Positions 32,868 through 44,167 of a DNA stretch of 64,000 nucleotides are shown in pieces (the first letter of the stretch is position 1; every line of letters starts with the position of its first letter). The DNA comes from Gigantopelta aegis (Eukaryota > Mollusca > Gastropoda > Neomphalida > Peltospiridae). Under the pieces are notes generated by a model. It worked only from the letters and a program-made list of their open reading frames with translations. It ran no database searches and was not told the origin of the DNA. The translations under genes were made by a program, and so were the position numbers. The DNA is taken from the NCBI RefSeq assembly GCF_016097555.1, contig NC_054701.1, positions 7,552,560 to 7,616,559 of the forward strand. The letters are read 5' to 3'.

Positions 32868-33208
32868 AAAAAAGAAAAGAAAGAAAGAAAGAAATGCTTT
32901 ATTTCACGACGCACTCGACACATTTTATTTTTACGGTTATATGGCTTCAAACATATGGTTATATACCACATAGATAATGAGAGAGGAAACTCGCTGTCGC
33001 CACTTCATGAGCTACTCTTTTTCGATTAGCTGCAAGAGATCTTTTATATGCACCATCCCACAGGGTAGTACATACCACGACCTTGGATATACCAGTCGTG
33101 GTGCACTGGCTGGAACGAGAAATAGCCCAATGGGCCCACCGACGGGGATCGATCCCAGACCGACCGCGCGTCAAGCGAGCGCTGTACCACTGGGCTATGT
33201 CCCACCCT
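32868..33208 (-). mobile_element. SINE family A, near full length
   Basis: The plus strand shows the (AAAG)n tail, then TTTCACGACGCACTCGACAC, the core and the tRNA-like head ending GGGCTATGTCCCACCC. CCCTAGA is found at both flanks (32858-32864 and 33205-33211) and may be a short target duplication. Confidence 0.85.
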
Positions 33209-33236
33209 AGAAAAAACAAACATTATGCATCCGTCC

Positions 33237-35882
33237 CAGCAGTACAGGCACACAGATAGCAGTACAGGCACACAGATGTCAGTACAGGCACACATATAGC
33301 AGCACAGGCACACAGATAGCAGTACAGGCACACAGATAGCAGTACACAGATAGCAGTACAGGCACGTCTATGTGTACATACACACAGATGTCAAATCACG
33401 GCACGTCTATGCGTACTTACTCACAGATATCAGTACAGGAACGTATATGGGTACATAGACACAAATATCAGTATAGGCATGTCTATACGTACATACACAC
33501 AGATATCAGTACAGGCACGTCTATACGTACATAGACACATATATCAGTACAGGCACGTATATGTGTACATAGACACAGATATCAGTACAGGCACGTACAT
33601 ACAAACAGATATCAGTACAGGCACGTCTATACGTACATACACACAGATATCAGTACAGGCACGTCTATGTGTACATAGAAACAGATATCAGAACAGGCAC
33701 GTATATGTGTACATAGACACAGCTATCAGTACAGGCACGTCTATACGTACATGCACACATATATCAGTACAGGCACGTCTATGCCTACATACACACATAT
33801 ATCAGTACAGGAACGTCTATGCCTACATACACACAGATATCAGTACAGGCACGTCTATGGGTACATAGACACAGATATCAGTACTGGCACGTCTGTGTGT
33901 ACATAGACACAGATATCAGTACAGGCACGTCTATACGTACATACACACAGATATCAGTACAGGCACGTCTATGCCTACACACACACAGATATCAGTACAG
34001 GCACGTCTATGCCTACATACACACAGATATCAGTACAGGCACGTCTATGCGTACACAGATATCAGTACAGGAACATCTATGGGTACACAGACACAGATAT
34101 CAGTATAGGCACGTCTATACGTACATACACACAGATATCAGTACAGGCACGTCTATACGTACATAGACACAGATATCAGTACAGGCACGTCTATGTGTAC
34201 ATAGACACATATATCAGTACAGGCACACACATAAAAACAGATATCAGTACAGGCACGTCTATGCCTACATACACACAGCTATCAGTACAGGCACGTCTAT
34301 GCGTACACAGATATCAGTACAGGAACGTCTATGGGTACATAGACACAGATATCAGTATAGGCACGTCTATACGTACATACACACAGATATCAGTACAGGC
34401 ACGTCTATACGTACATAGACACAGATATCAGTACAGGCACGTCTATGTGTACATAGACACAGATATCAGTACAGGCACGTCTATACGTACATACACACAG
34501 ATATCAGTACAGGCACACACATACAAACAGATATCAGTACAGGCACGTCTATGCCTACATACACACAGATATCAGTACAGGCACGTCTATGTGTACATAC
34601 ACACAGATGTCAAATCACGGCACGTCTATGCGTACATACTCACAGATATCAGTACAGGCACGTCTATGTGTACATAGACACAGATATCAGTACAGGCACG
34701 TCTATACGTACATACACACAGATATCAGTACAGGCACACACATACAAACAGATATCTATACAGGCACGTCTATGCGTACATACACACAGATATCAGTACA
34801 GGCACGTCTATGCGTACATAGACACAGATATCAGTACAGGCACGTCTATGCGTACATAGACACAGATATCAGTACAGGCGCGTCTATGCGTACATACACA
34901 CAGATATCAGTACAGGCGCGTCTATGCGTACATAGACACAGCTATCAGTACAGGCGCGTCTATGCGTACATAGACACAGATGTCAGTACAGGCGCGTCTA
35001 TGTGTACATAGACACAGATATCAGTACAGGCACGTCTATGTGTACATAGACACAGATATCAGTACAGGCACGTCTATACGTACATACACACAGATATCAG
35101 TACAGGCACACACATACAAACAGATATCTATACAGGCACGTCTATGCGTACATACACACAGATATCAGTACAGGCACGTCTATGCGTACATAGACACAGA
35201 TATCAGTACAGGCACGTCTATGCGTACATAGACACAGATATCAGTACAGGCGCGTCTATGCGTACATACACACAGATATCAGTACAGGCGCGTCTATGCG
35301 TACATAGACACAGCTATCAGTACAGGCGCGTCTATGCGTACATAGACACAGATGTCAGTACAGGCGCGTCTATGTGTACATAGACACAGATATCAGTACA
35401 GGCACACACATACAAACAGATATCAGTACAGGCACGTCTATGCGTACATACACACAGATATCAGTACAGGCGCGTCTATGCGTACATAGACACAGATGTC
35501 AGTACAGGCGCGTCTATGCGTACATACACAGATGTCAGTACAGGCACGTCTATGCGTACATACAAACAGATGTCAGTACAGGCACGTCTATGCGTACATA
35601 GACACAGATGTCAGTAGAGGCACGTCTATGCGTACATACACACAGATGTCGGTAGAGGCACGTCTATGCGTACCTACACACAGATGTCTGTACAGGCACG
35701 TCTATGCGTACCTACACACAGATGTCAGTACAGGCACGTCTATGTGTACATACACACAGATGTCAGTACAGGCACGTCTATGCGTACATAGACACATATA
35801 TCAGTCCAGGCACGTCTATGCGTACATACACACAGATATCAGGATAGGCACGTCTATGCGTACATACACACAGATATCAGGT
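33237..35882 (+). repeat. 38-bp minisatellite, about 70 units
   Basis: The main unit is ACACAGATATCAGTACAGGC plus ACGTCTATRCGTACATAS. A degenerate region of shorter units (CAGTACAGGCACACAGATAG) opens the array. A block of about ten units starting at about 34741 is repeated at about 35113, an offset of about 372 bp. Because 38 is not a multiple of 3, runs without stops appear in several frames and translate to repeats of the ARLCVHRHRYQYRHVYAYID type. I regard these as non-coding. Confidence 0.95.
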
Positions 35883-36015
35883 CATACGCATTATTTCTCC
35901 AAGTGAAGAGGGCTTTTTGTGTAGGGCCTACTATGGTGCATTATTTTGTTTATCAATACGTTTATATAGGTCTACGAAGGTTACCTTAAACATGCTACAA
36001 GCCTTTCAGTAACGC

Positions 36016-36306
36016 TTAATGGTTTTCTCCAATTTGTGGGTGTTTGGGGTTTTTTGCGGTGTCGTTCTTCACTAGCTCCAAAACCTGTGCAAACTGACCT
36101 TGGGACATTCGGAAATAGGCGAACAAACAATCTTCATGTAAACTCAGTTCACGTACTATTTTATGCAATACACCTAGTTCATTCCTTTTTTGTAAGATCT
36201 CGTGAACCCAAATATTTATTGTTTTTCTCCTACCATGTCTCTGTCTTCGCGCCAACAATAGCAGATGTAATATATCATCATCTTTACATTTTCTAGCCTT
36301 CGCCAT
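36016..36306 (-). pseudogene. PIF/Harbinger transposase N-terminal fragment
   Basis: The 96-codon frame reads MAKARKCKDDDILHLLLLAR, then INIWVHEILQKRNELGVLHK and LSLHEDCLFAYFRMSQGQFA. The WVHEI-KR-E-G-LH and L-D-E--F--YFRMS pattern is the N-terminal helical domain of PIF/Harbinger transposases and host HARBI1 relatives. The frame stops after NPKHPQIGENH. No DDE domain follows within the next few hundred bases, where the 38-bp array begins. It may be a truncated transposon or the first exon of a gene whose rest is missing. No splice donor was convincing. Its start has a purine at -3. Confidence 0.6.
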
Positions 36307-36461
36307 GATGGTTTACGCGCTAAAAGTATCAAGTTACTATTATTTACATCACCCACCCCACCCCCCAAAAAACAAAACAACACCGCTCGATTATCAGCGC
36401 TGTATGTAATTTAAAAAACCCGCGCGGTTTATCGCTTTCCATTTGCCGCTCTCCAGTGTAA

Positions 36462-36785
36462 AGAAGGAAATGTTTTATTTAATGACGCACTCAACACATT
36501 TTATTTACGGTTATATGGCGTCGGGCATATGGTTAAGCACCACACATATATTGAGAGAGGAAACCCGCTGCCGCCACTTCATAGGCTACTCTTTTCGATT
36601 AGCAGCAAGGATCATTCATATGCACCATCCCACAGACAGGATAGCACATACCACGGCCTTTGATATACCAGTCGTGGTGCACTGGCTGGAGCGAGAAATA
36701 GCCCAATGGGTTTACCGACGGGGATCGATCCCAGACCGACCGCGCCTCAAACGGACGCTTTACCACTGGGCTACGTCCCGCCCAC
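36462..36785 (-). mobile_element. SINE family A, full length, with 13-bp target duplication
   Basis: CTCTCCAGTGTAA lies at 36449-36461 and 36786-36798. The tRNA-like head, shared core and A-type tail are all present. It is very similar to the copy at 24619-24950. Confidence 0.93.
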
Positions 36786-36798
36786 CTCTCCAGTGTAA

Positions 36799-37406
36799 TT
36801 AGGCCTTTATAAACATTTACTTAATATAAATAACTGAAATCTTATAACCACCCACCCTTCCCCACCCGCCAACATGACAGTCTTGTTGTGACCCCGCTTC
36901 ATTTAATACAGGATCCGCCACTAGTTAGCAATTATTTCCGCAACCTCATATGCAAACCACCGCACAAATGACAAGGTGTGGAACAAACAACAATTCATTC
37001 ACTGTTCGATTCGTTTCTTTTATGTTTTTTTATATTTTTTATTTAATGACATAAATATTACTTCATTCAGATTCTAAAATGCACTATTATGTTGTGTTGG
37101 CATTGTTAATCAATTAATGTCTTGTTTAATTATTGATGGTGAATTTGGTATTATTACGCCGATATATCGAACTATTTTTTCATATAATATATTATTAATA
37201 TATTGCTCGCATTAGTTTTAGGATTTACATTATTTCATTAAATTATTTTTAATAGTCTCAATATACCAATCAGCACATGTCCAAATGCCTCGCCCCCTCA
37301 AACTTCTATATCCGCCCATGCAGACCATCGTAAGTTGCACACGCAGTAACTTGAATGAATGCACCATGTCTATTCTCTGTTTTTGTCACCAGCTGATCCG
37401 TTTTAT
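36799..37406. other. Non-coding stretch, nothing recognised
   Basis: AT-rich sequence with no supported gene. Confidence 0.4.
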
Positions 37407-37865
37407 CGATGTTTTCTTAAAGATCTTGTCCATAGTTATTAGATATTGTAAAATAGTTTCGGAACGTTGCTATCAGAAACCTTTAAAACGATTTTGAGGC
37501 GGGACGTAGTCCAGTGGTAAAGCGCTCGCTTTGTGCGCGGTCGGTATCGATCGCCGTCGGTGGGTACATTGGGCTAGTTTTCGTTCCAGCCAGTGCACCG
37601 CGACTGGTCTGTTAAAGGCCGTGGTATGTGCTATCCTGTCTGAGGGATGGTGCATACAAAATATATCTTCCTAAGACTGTCAAAATTATCCAATGTTTGA
37701 CATCCAACAGCCGATGGAAAATTAATAAATGAATGAGCTCAAATGGTGTAGTTAAACAAAACAAACTTTTTAACTTATTTATTGATGTTTTCTTAAAGAC
37801 ATTGTCCCTTGTTATTAGATATTGTAAAATAGTTTCGACACGTTGCTATCTCCAACCTTTAATTG
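37407..37865 (+). repeat. Direct duplication of about 85 bp flanking a SINE
   Basis: The stretch GATGTTTTCTTAAAGA, GTTATTAGATATTGTAAAAT and AGTTTCGGAACGTTGCTATC at about 37407-37485 is found again at about 37785-37865 with a few changes. The SINE at 37496-37770 sits between. The repeat is far too long for a target-site duplication, so it is a local duplication. Confidence 0.8.
37496..37770 (+). mobile_element. SINE family B, near full length
   Basis: Head GGCGGGACGTAGTCCAGTGG and AAGCGCTCGCTTTGTGCGCG, core CCAGTGCACCGCGACTGG and GGCCGTGGTATGTGCTATCC, and a B-type tail ending TAGTTAAACAAAACAAAC. Confidence 0.85.
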
Positions 37866-38960
37866 TAAATAAAATAAATTGTAATATTAAAATAATAAAC
37901 CAATGATGTTACAACGACATCAACGACACTATAAACTATTTCTAACTTGACTATACTCCTACTTAATTAAAACCTTTTATAGCCATTTTCATTTATTATA
38001 TTTTTCACTACTGAATAATTATATCTCAAATCGAACGATGGCGGCTATCTTGGATTATTCACGCTAATATGCCACATGTTATTTATTAGCTATGTAAAAT
38101 ACATTAGTATCGTATGCCAACTCTCAACAGAAAATGAAATAAACTGGATATAAAAATACAATATATTTCATATTTCGAAAACGGTTTTCCTTATTTGGAT
38201 GTCCAGCCGGACTGCGTTAATTAAGATTGAGAATCGAGAAACTCATCCCACGAGTTTGTTGAACAAAAATTTAAAATAAGCATTGAAGAATACTAATATC
38301 AGTGTTTGAAATGTCCTTGGTGAGATAAGTTTTGAAGAATACTAATATCAGTGTTTGAAATGTCCTTGGTGAGATAAGTGTTGAAGATTACTAATATCAG
38401 TGTTTGAAATGTCCTTGGTGAGATAAGTCTTAAAGAATACTAATATCAGTGTTTGAAATGTCCTTGGTGAGATAAGCCTTGAAGATTACTAATATCAGTG
38501 TTTGAAATGTCCTTGGTGAGATAAGTCTTAAAGAATACTAATATCAGTGTTTGAAATGTCCTTGGTGAGATAAGCCTTGAAGATTACTAATATCAGTGTT
38601 TGAAATGTCCTTGGTGAGATAAGTCTTAAAGAATACTAATATCAGTGTTTGAAATGTCCTTGGTGAGATAAGCCTTGAAGATTACTAATATCAGTGTTTG
38701 AAATGTCCTTGATGAGATAAGTCTTGAAGATTACTAAGACATTGACCTTAGTTATTCGACCTTTAACACGATTTTGATTTCAAAAAATAAAATTGTAATG
38801 TTAAAATAATAAACCAATGGTCTAACAGCGACTTCAACGATAATGAAAAATACTTCTAACTTGACTATACTAATTATTATTAATTAATACCTTTTGTGCC
38901 TATTCTCATTGTGTATTTTCCACTACGAGAAAAAAAAGTATCTCTAAAATCGAATATCAG
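37840..38960 (+). repeat. Duplicated 200-bp flank bracketing part of the 49-bp array
   Basis: The segment at about 37850-38045 (AACCTTTAATTGTAAATAAA, TATTAAAATAATAAACCAAT, TCTAACTTGACTATACTCCT) is found again at about 38757-38955 (GACCTTTAACACGATTTTGA, TGTTAAAATAATAAACCAAT, TCTAACTTGACTATACTAAT). Each copy is followed by units of the 49-bp minisatellite, so a compound unit of flank plus array was duplicated. Confidence 0.75.
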
Positions 38961-40645
38961 TGTTTGAAATATTCTTAGAATGATAAGTCTTAGAGAATAC
39001 TAATAGCAGTTTTTGAAATATCCTTGGTATGATAAGTCTTGGAGAATACTTACATCAGTGTTTGAAATATCCTTGGTAAGATAAGTCTTGGAGAATACTT
39101 ACATCAGTGTTTGAAATGTCATTGGTATGATAAGTCTTGGAGAATACTTACATCAGTGTTTGAAATGTCATTGGTAAGATAAGTCTTGGAGAATACTTAC
39201 ATCAGTGTTTGAAATGTCATTGGTATGATAAGTCTTGGAGAATACTTACATCAGTGTTTGAAATGTCATTGGTAAGATAAGTCTTGGAGAATACTTACAT
39301 CAGTGTTTGAAATGTCATTGGTAAGATAAGTCTTGGAGAATACTTACATCAGTGTTTGAAATGTCATTGGTATGATAAGTCTTGGAGAATACTTACATCA
39401 GTGTTTGAAATGTCATTGGTAAGATAAGTCTTGGAGAATACTTACATCAGTGTTTGAAATGTCCTTGGTATGATAAGTCTTGGAGAATACTTACATCAGT
39501 GTTTGAAATGTCCTTGGTATGATAAGTCTTGGAGAATACTTACATCAGTGTTTGAAATGTCCTTGGTATGATAAGTCTTGGAGAATACTTACATCAGTGT
39601 TTGAAATGTCCTTGGTATGATAAGTCTTGGAGAATACTTACATCAGTGTTTGAAATGTCCTTGGTAGTCTTGGAGATAAGTCTTGGAGAATACTTACATC
39701 AGTGTTTGAAATGTCATTGGTTGATAAGTCTTGGAGAATACTTACATCAGTGTTTGAAATGTCATTGGTAAGATAAGTCTTGGAGAATACTTACATCAGT
39801 GTTTGAAATGTCATTGGTAAGATAAGTCTTGGAGAATACTTACATCAGTGTTTGAAATGTCATTGGTATGATAAGTCTTGGAGAATACTTACATCAGTGT
39901 TTGAAATATCCTTGGTATGATAAGTCTTGGAGAATACTTACATCAGTGTTTGAAATATCCTTGGTATGATAAGTCTTGGAGAATACTTACATCAGTGTTT
40001 GAAATATCCTTGGTATGATAAGTCTTGGAGAATACTTACATCAGTGTTTGAAATATCCTTGGTATGATAAGTCTTGGAGAATACTTACATCAGTGTTTGA
40101 AATATCCTTGGTATGATAAGTCTTGGAGAATACTTACATCAGTGTTTGAAATGTCATTGGTAAGATAAGTCTTGGAGAATACTTACATCAGTGTTTGAAA
40201 TGTCATTGGTAAGATAAGTCTTGGAGAATACTTACATCAGTGTTTGAAATGTCATTGGTAAGATAAGTCTTGGAGAATACTTACATCAGTGTTTGAAATG
40301 TCCTTGGTATGATAAGTCTTGGAGAATACTTACATCAGTGTTTGAAATGTCCTTGGTATGATAAGTCTTGGAGAATACTTACATCAGTGTTTGAAATATC
40401 CTTGGTTGATAAGTCTTGGAGAATAATATCCTTGGTATGATAAGTCTTGGAGAATACTTACATCAGTGTTTGAAATGTCCTTGGTATGATAAGTCTTGGA
40501 GAATACTTACATCAGTGTTTGAAATGTCCTTGGTATGATAAGTCTTGGAGAATACTTACATCAGTGTTTGAAATGTCCTTGGTATGATAAGTCTTGGAGA
40601 ATACTTACATCAGTGTTTGAAATGTCCTTGATGAGATAAGTCATT
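38290..40645 (+). repeat. 49-bp minisatellite, large array
   Basis: The main unit is GATAAGTCTTGGAGAATACT, TACATCAGTGTTTGAAATGT, CCTTGGTAT. The first sub-array (38290-38740) uses AATATCAG and TTGGTGA variants. The second (from about 38958) uses TTACATCAG. They are separated by the duplicated flank at 38750-38960. On the minus strand each unit contains the word GAACATTTCAAACACTGA or a close relative, which resembles the last codons of the gene at 42268. Confidence 0.95.
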
Positions 40646-40779
40646 AAAAATACAGGTATCTTCGTGTGTACCAGATGAGATTATGCATTGGCATTCTTTG
40701 ACACGATCATTTTGTCGTACACTACTACGTACAGTCACTAGAATGCCATCGCACGTTTGCTATTAATACACCCGATTCA

Positions 40780-41143
40780 GTCCGAAAGAAATTATACAAG
40801 TGTCGAACTCCGCGGAGAATCCGTAATCGGCCGACTTATTCCAATTGGCTTGGAATAGCGGTGAGAGATATTTTCATGACGCCCGTCTATAATGTTTTAG
40901 CATATTTTGTTTTCATCAGTGTCATTAAATTGCATCGGTATATAATACAATATTCTAAGAAACTACCCATAAAATTTGTGTGACATTCTACAAACACCGA
41001 ATATCGTGACATCACGAGGGGAAATTTCAGCAAATTTTCATAAATTGCTAACGCAGGTAGCATTTTATAATGAAAGTAGACGGTGATCGTGAAGGAAATA
41101 GCTAGACATGTTGAACGATAGAGAACAAGCTGGTTAGAACTTT
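40780..41143 (-). repeat. Dispersed repeat X, copy 1
   Basis: On the minus strand it runs from TTCTAACCAGC through AGCTATTTCCTTCACGATCA, GATGTCACGATATTCGGTGT, GCAATTTAATGACACTGATG and CTCACCGCTATTCCAAGCC to TTTCTTTCGGACTGAA. It aligns over about 360 bp with the copy at 50363-50700 plus 58052-58080. No terminal repeats were identified and no product is recognised. It lies between two arrays of the 49-bp minisatellite. Confidence 0.75.
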
Positions 41144-41246
41144 ACCATCAAGCACATATGGCGTACATCTAGATAAGGGATTTCAAACTGCATGCAGTTT
41201 TATAAACATTGATGATATTAGCCAACACACGTTTGTTTGGATTTTC

Positions 41247-41943
41247 TGGCGAGTTATTACAGATTTGCACAAACGATCCATCGTTTATGTTGATATTGGT
41301 TTTGCATAACCTACAGACGAATGACCAAATTGTTCGTGCCAAATTGTATGTACTGCATTTTATTTTCCTTTGAAATAATTATGTCATAGGAAATCCCGAA
41401 TGTTTTTATGCGTGTAGTGTTTTAATTTAAAACATGTTTAAGATAAGATACTATTTAAAACCAAATAAAGAAAAAGTAACATTATCTGTTAGTTGTTGGG
41501 TTTCTGTTTGTTTGTTCCTTTGTTCTGTTTTTGTTTGGTTTCTTTTCTTTTGATGGGGGGTGGGGGGGGGGGGGGTGGACGAACTCTTACTATGGCTGAA
41601 ACTCAGGACAGTCCCTTTCATTTCCGGACAGCATGTGATTTTGTGCACGTAGCGACATTATCAAAGTGAACGTGCAACTATGTTACTAAACGTTTTCAAG
41701 ACTTAAAAACAGCATCGACTTTGTATCGACTGCGATTCTGATTTCAAACGGATACATTGTATATTTCTCACACCTGCAATGTAGGCTTATTTTCTTCCAA
41801 AATCGGTGATAAATTGTTTTAATGATTTTCTGACAAACGATTACAGCTTTTGCACGAATGATCCATTGTTTATGTTGATATTGGTTTAGCATAACCGACA
41901 AACGAACGACAAAATCTTTCTTGCCAAATTGTATGCTCTGCCT
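41247..41943 (+). repeat. Direct duplication of about 110 bp
   Basis: The segment at about 41247-41356 (AAACGATCCATCGTTTATGT, TGATATTGGTTTTGCATAAC, GCCAAATTGTATGTACTGC) recurs at about 41830-41943 (GAATGATCCATTGTTTATGT, TGATATTGGTTTAGCATAAC, GCCAAATTGTATGCTCTGC). The second copy runs directly into the 49-bp minisatellite. Confidence 0.75.
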
Positions 41944-42290
41944 TAGTAAGATAAGTCTTGAAGAATGCTGATATCAGTGTTTGAAATGTTCTTGGTAAGA
42001 TAAGTCTTGACGAATGCTGATATCACTGTTTGAAATGTTCTTGGTAAGATAAGTCTTGAAGAATGCTGATATCAGTGTTTGAAATGTTCTTGGTAAGATA
42101 AGACTTGAAACATGCTGATGTCACTGTTTGAAATGTTCTTGGTAAGATAAGTCTTGAAGAATGCTGATGTCACTGTTTGAAATGTTCTTGGTAAGATGAG
42201 TCTTGAATAATGCTGATATCAGTGTTTGAAATGTTCTTGGTAAGATAGGTTTTGAAGAATGTTGATATCAATGTTTGAAATGTTCTCGGT
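41944..42290 (+). repeat. 49-bp minisatellite, short array overlapping the end of a gene
   Basis: About seven units of AAGATAAGTCTTGAAGAATG, CTGATATCAGTGTTTGAAAT, GTTCTTGGT. The last unit contains the stop codon and final codons of the minus-strand galactosyltransferase. It belongs to the same family as the array at 38290-40645, with the GCTGATATCAG variant. Confidence 0.92.
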
Positions 42291-43383
42291 ACCGCCTTGC
42301 TTTTTCCCTTGCGATTACGGTGTTCCATAGAAAGAACATTCTTTGAAACCTGTCTAGAATGAAGACAGCAGCACCATAGTATTTATTAATTTTTAACTGT
42401 TTCTTAAAACGGAAAGAGTAAAAAATATACCTAGAGTTGTATCGTCTGTGCGTGATGTTCAGTTTGTGTACAAGCAAACCAGTGATGTAATAATCATCCA
42501 CCCAGAAGAACGGAGTGGTCAATGATGTCCTGTACAATCTCTCTGTGACATCAGAGCTCATCAAATAGGCACAACCGGAACAATATCGCGGAAAATGGTA
42601 CGGTGAGAAATCTTCTTTAGACACATACCATTTAGATTTTTTGTCACGTATCACTGGCATGTTCACCCAGACATGGCATAAAATCAATCTTGTACTTCCG
42701 TATCGAAATTCAACAGTTGGCAGTATATATCTGATAAAGACGTAAAAATTAACAAAAATATCATCGTCTGTTTTTAAAACATACACAGCTTGTCTACAGA
42801 ACGTGGACACCCACTTCAATCCAGCGACCGCCTTGTAGGTCAAGTTACGATAACTGTCGACGAAATCCTCCTGGACTATGTCGCCATGGAGATCAGACTC
42901 CTCCCTCACTGACGTCATCACTCCTATATCTGCCACTTGTCCCAGAATAAAAACTACCTCAACCCTTTTGTTCAGATAATACTTCCTGCTCCCCCATGTC
43001 TGTCTAATTGCGTCTCGTTTCTCGAAATGGTCCGGTGCACTGTGAACATATGTTATGATGAAGATATCCTTTTTGTTGCAGAAAGTCTCGGGATTCAAAA
43101 GATAACGAAACGGATGTGGATTTACAATTGGACCTTCTACAGATAGATCTGTTTGTGGTGTTGCTTTGACTGTTGAAGTTGCCGTCGTGTTTGATCCCCT
43201 AGAAGAAGGAGACTTTTCACGTACTGTGGCATCATTAACTTTTGATACCCTTTTTTCGAGAAACTGGACGATCATCCCAGTAGATATGAAAATTAATGCC
43301 ATCACTGCAAAATATTTAAAAATAATCCGAATTCTTGGTAAGGTCGCCTTTAATGCCGAAAACAGAACTGTATTTTTCCCCAT
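42268..43383 (-). CDS. Beta-1,3-galactosyltransferase-like protein (GT31), type II Golgi enzyme
   Basis: A 371-residue single-exon frame. Residues 1-19 are cytosolic and basic. A membrane anchor lies at about 21-41 (FKYFAVMALIFISTG), followed by a Ser/Thr-rich stem to about 90. The catalytic domain has the family marks: RDAIRQTWGS (123-132), VFILGQ (144-149), ED-VDSYRNLTYKAVAGLKW (172-191), YVLKTDDDIFVN with the metal-binding DDD (201-212), YCSGCAYLMS (267-276) and FWVDDYYITGLL (293-304) in place of the usual EDVYVG. Possible N-glycosylation sites are N65, N180 and N309. Enzymes of this group transfer galactose or N-acetylglucosamine from UDP-sugars in beta-1,3 linkage in the Golgi lumen. The acceptor cannot be told from sequence. 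The length is normal. The last residues REHFKH and the stop lie within a minisatellite unit, so the original C-terminus may differ. A 3' splice site just upstream suggests a 5'-UTR intron. Confidence 0.88.
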   Translation of the reverse strand: MGKNTVLFSALKATLPRIRIIFKYFAVMALIFISTGMIVQFLEKRVSKVNDATVREKSPSSRGSNTTATSTVKATPQTDLSVEGPIVNPHPFRYLLNPETFCNKKDIFIITYVHSAPDHFEKRDAIRQTWGSRKYYLNKRVEVVFILGQVADIGVMTSVREESDLHGDIVQEDFVDSYRNLTYKAVAGLKWVSTFCRQAVYVLKTDDDIFVNFYVFIRYILPTVEFRYGSTRLILCHVWVNMPVIRDKKSKWYVSKEDFSPYHFPRYCSGCAYLMSSDVTERLYRTSLTTPFFWVDDYYITGLLVHKLNITHRRYNSRYIFYSFRFKKQLKINKYYGAAVFILDRFQRMFFLWNTVIAREKARRYREHFKH

Positions 43384-43422
43384 ATTCGTTGAGGCACTAA
43401 CAGAACAGGACGCTATAGTGAT

Positions 43423-43440
43423 CTGAAATTGAAATCATTA
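43423..43440 (-). promoter_or_regulatory. Probable 3' splice site in the 5' UTR of the galactosyltransferase
   Basis: On the minus strand GATTTCAATTTCAG ends at 43423, 40 nt before the start codon at 43383. It has a short pyrimidine-rich tract and an AG. Intron-split 5' UTRs with a single coding exon are common in this family. The donor is not identified. Confidence 0.4.
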
Positions 43441-44163
43441 AAGTATTATTATCATTCTTTGCATATTTGAAACAACTCCAGGTAATTCTGGCACAGCAGT
43501 TGTCCTATCGGGGTTTTGGTGTCCGAGAGCATACAAAGCGTTTTATGATAGCCATTTGGAGGCTACATCTACTAAATACGATGCATCACTGACCAAAATG
43601 ATGGCTGATGCTATTCCATCTTTTGCACATTTATTTGTTTATCGTTTGTGACGGTCCTTTCAGTTGTGGTGGCAGTACTCATGACATGTGTCGCCGGTAG
43701 CGCATGCTAGGCTCACCTTTTGGAAACACCCGATATCATCAGTTTTAACAGCGATACAGGAGTGCATGTCATTACAGTTGTATTTATTCCAATGCACTAT
43801 GTCCTTTGCAAGTTTTGATTTAGTAAACCAGTCAATGAGTGGCTGTCTGCTTTGTGACGGTGCCAGAATGATGAAATCACGAATAAAGGATCTTCACGGC
43901 AGTGTTTGTCCTATAGAGGCACTAGATAGAGATTCATGGAATCAACCACTATTTTGTCAATTGCCCATTCGACTGCACTGATAACGCATTACGCTTTTGT
44001 CGTTCAGATTATAATATTAAAATTAGCACGCTAAATAGTAATTTGAAATTAAAATAATAAAATTATAAAAAATTTGAGAACTAGGTATATTCTGGGATCA
44101 TGAGGATGAGAAAATTGTTAGGACCTATTATGTGTGAGGCATTTTTGGAGATTAGCTTCATTG
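43441..44163. other. Non-coding stretch upstream of the galactosyltransferase
   Basis: A 97-codon plus-strand frame at 43688-43981 (MSPVAHARLTFWKHPISSVL) has no recognised domain. This area may contain 5' UTR intron sequence of the minus-strand gene. Confidence 0.35.
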
Positions 44164-44167
44164 TTAA

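Noticed and set aside
33479-35906. Chains of 75-222-codon frames with TYTQISVQARL repeats
   Set aside because: Frames of the 38-bp minisatellite that shift from one to the next. No gene structure.
43688-43981. 97-codon plus-strand open frame upstream of the galactosyltransferase
   Set aside because: No motif, antisense to the probable 5' UTR or intron of a real gene, and no start context that stands out.
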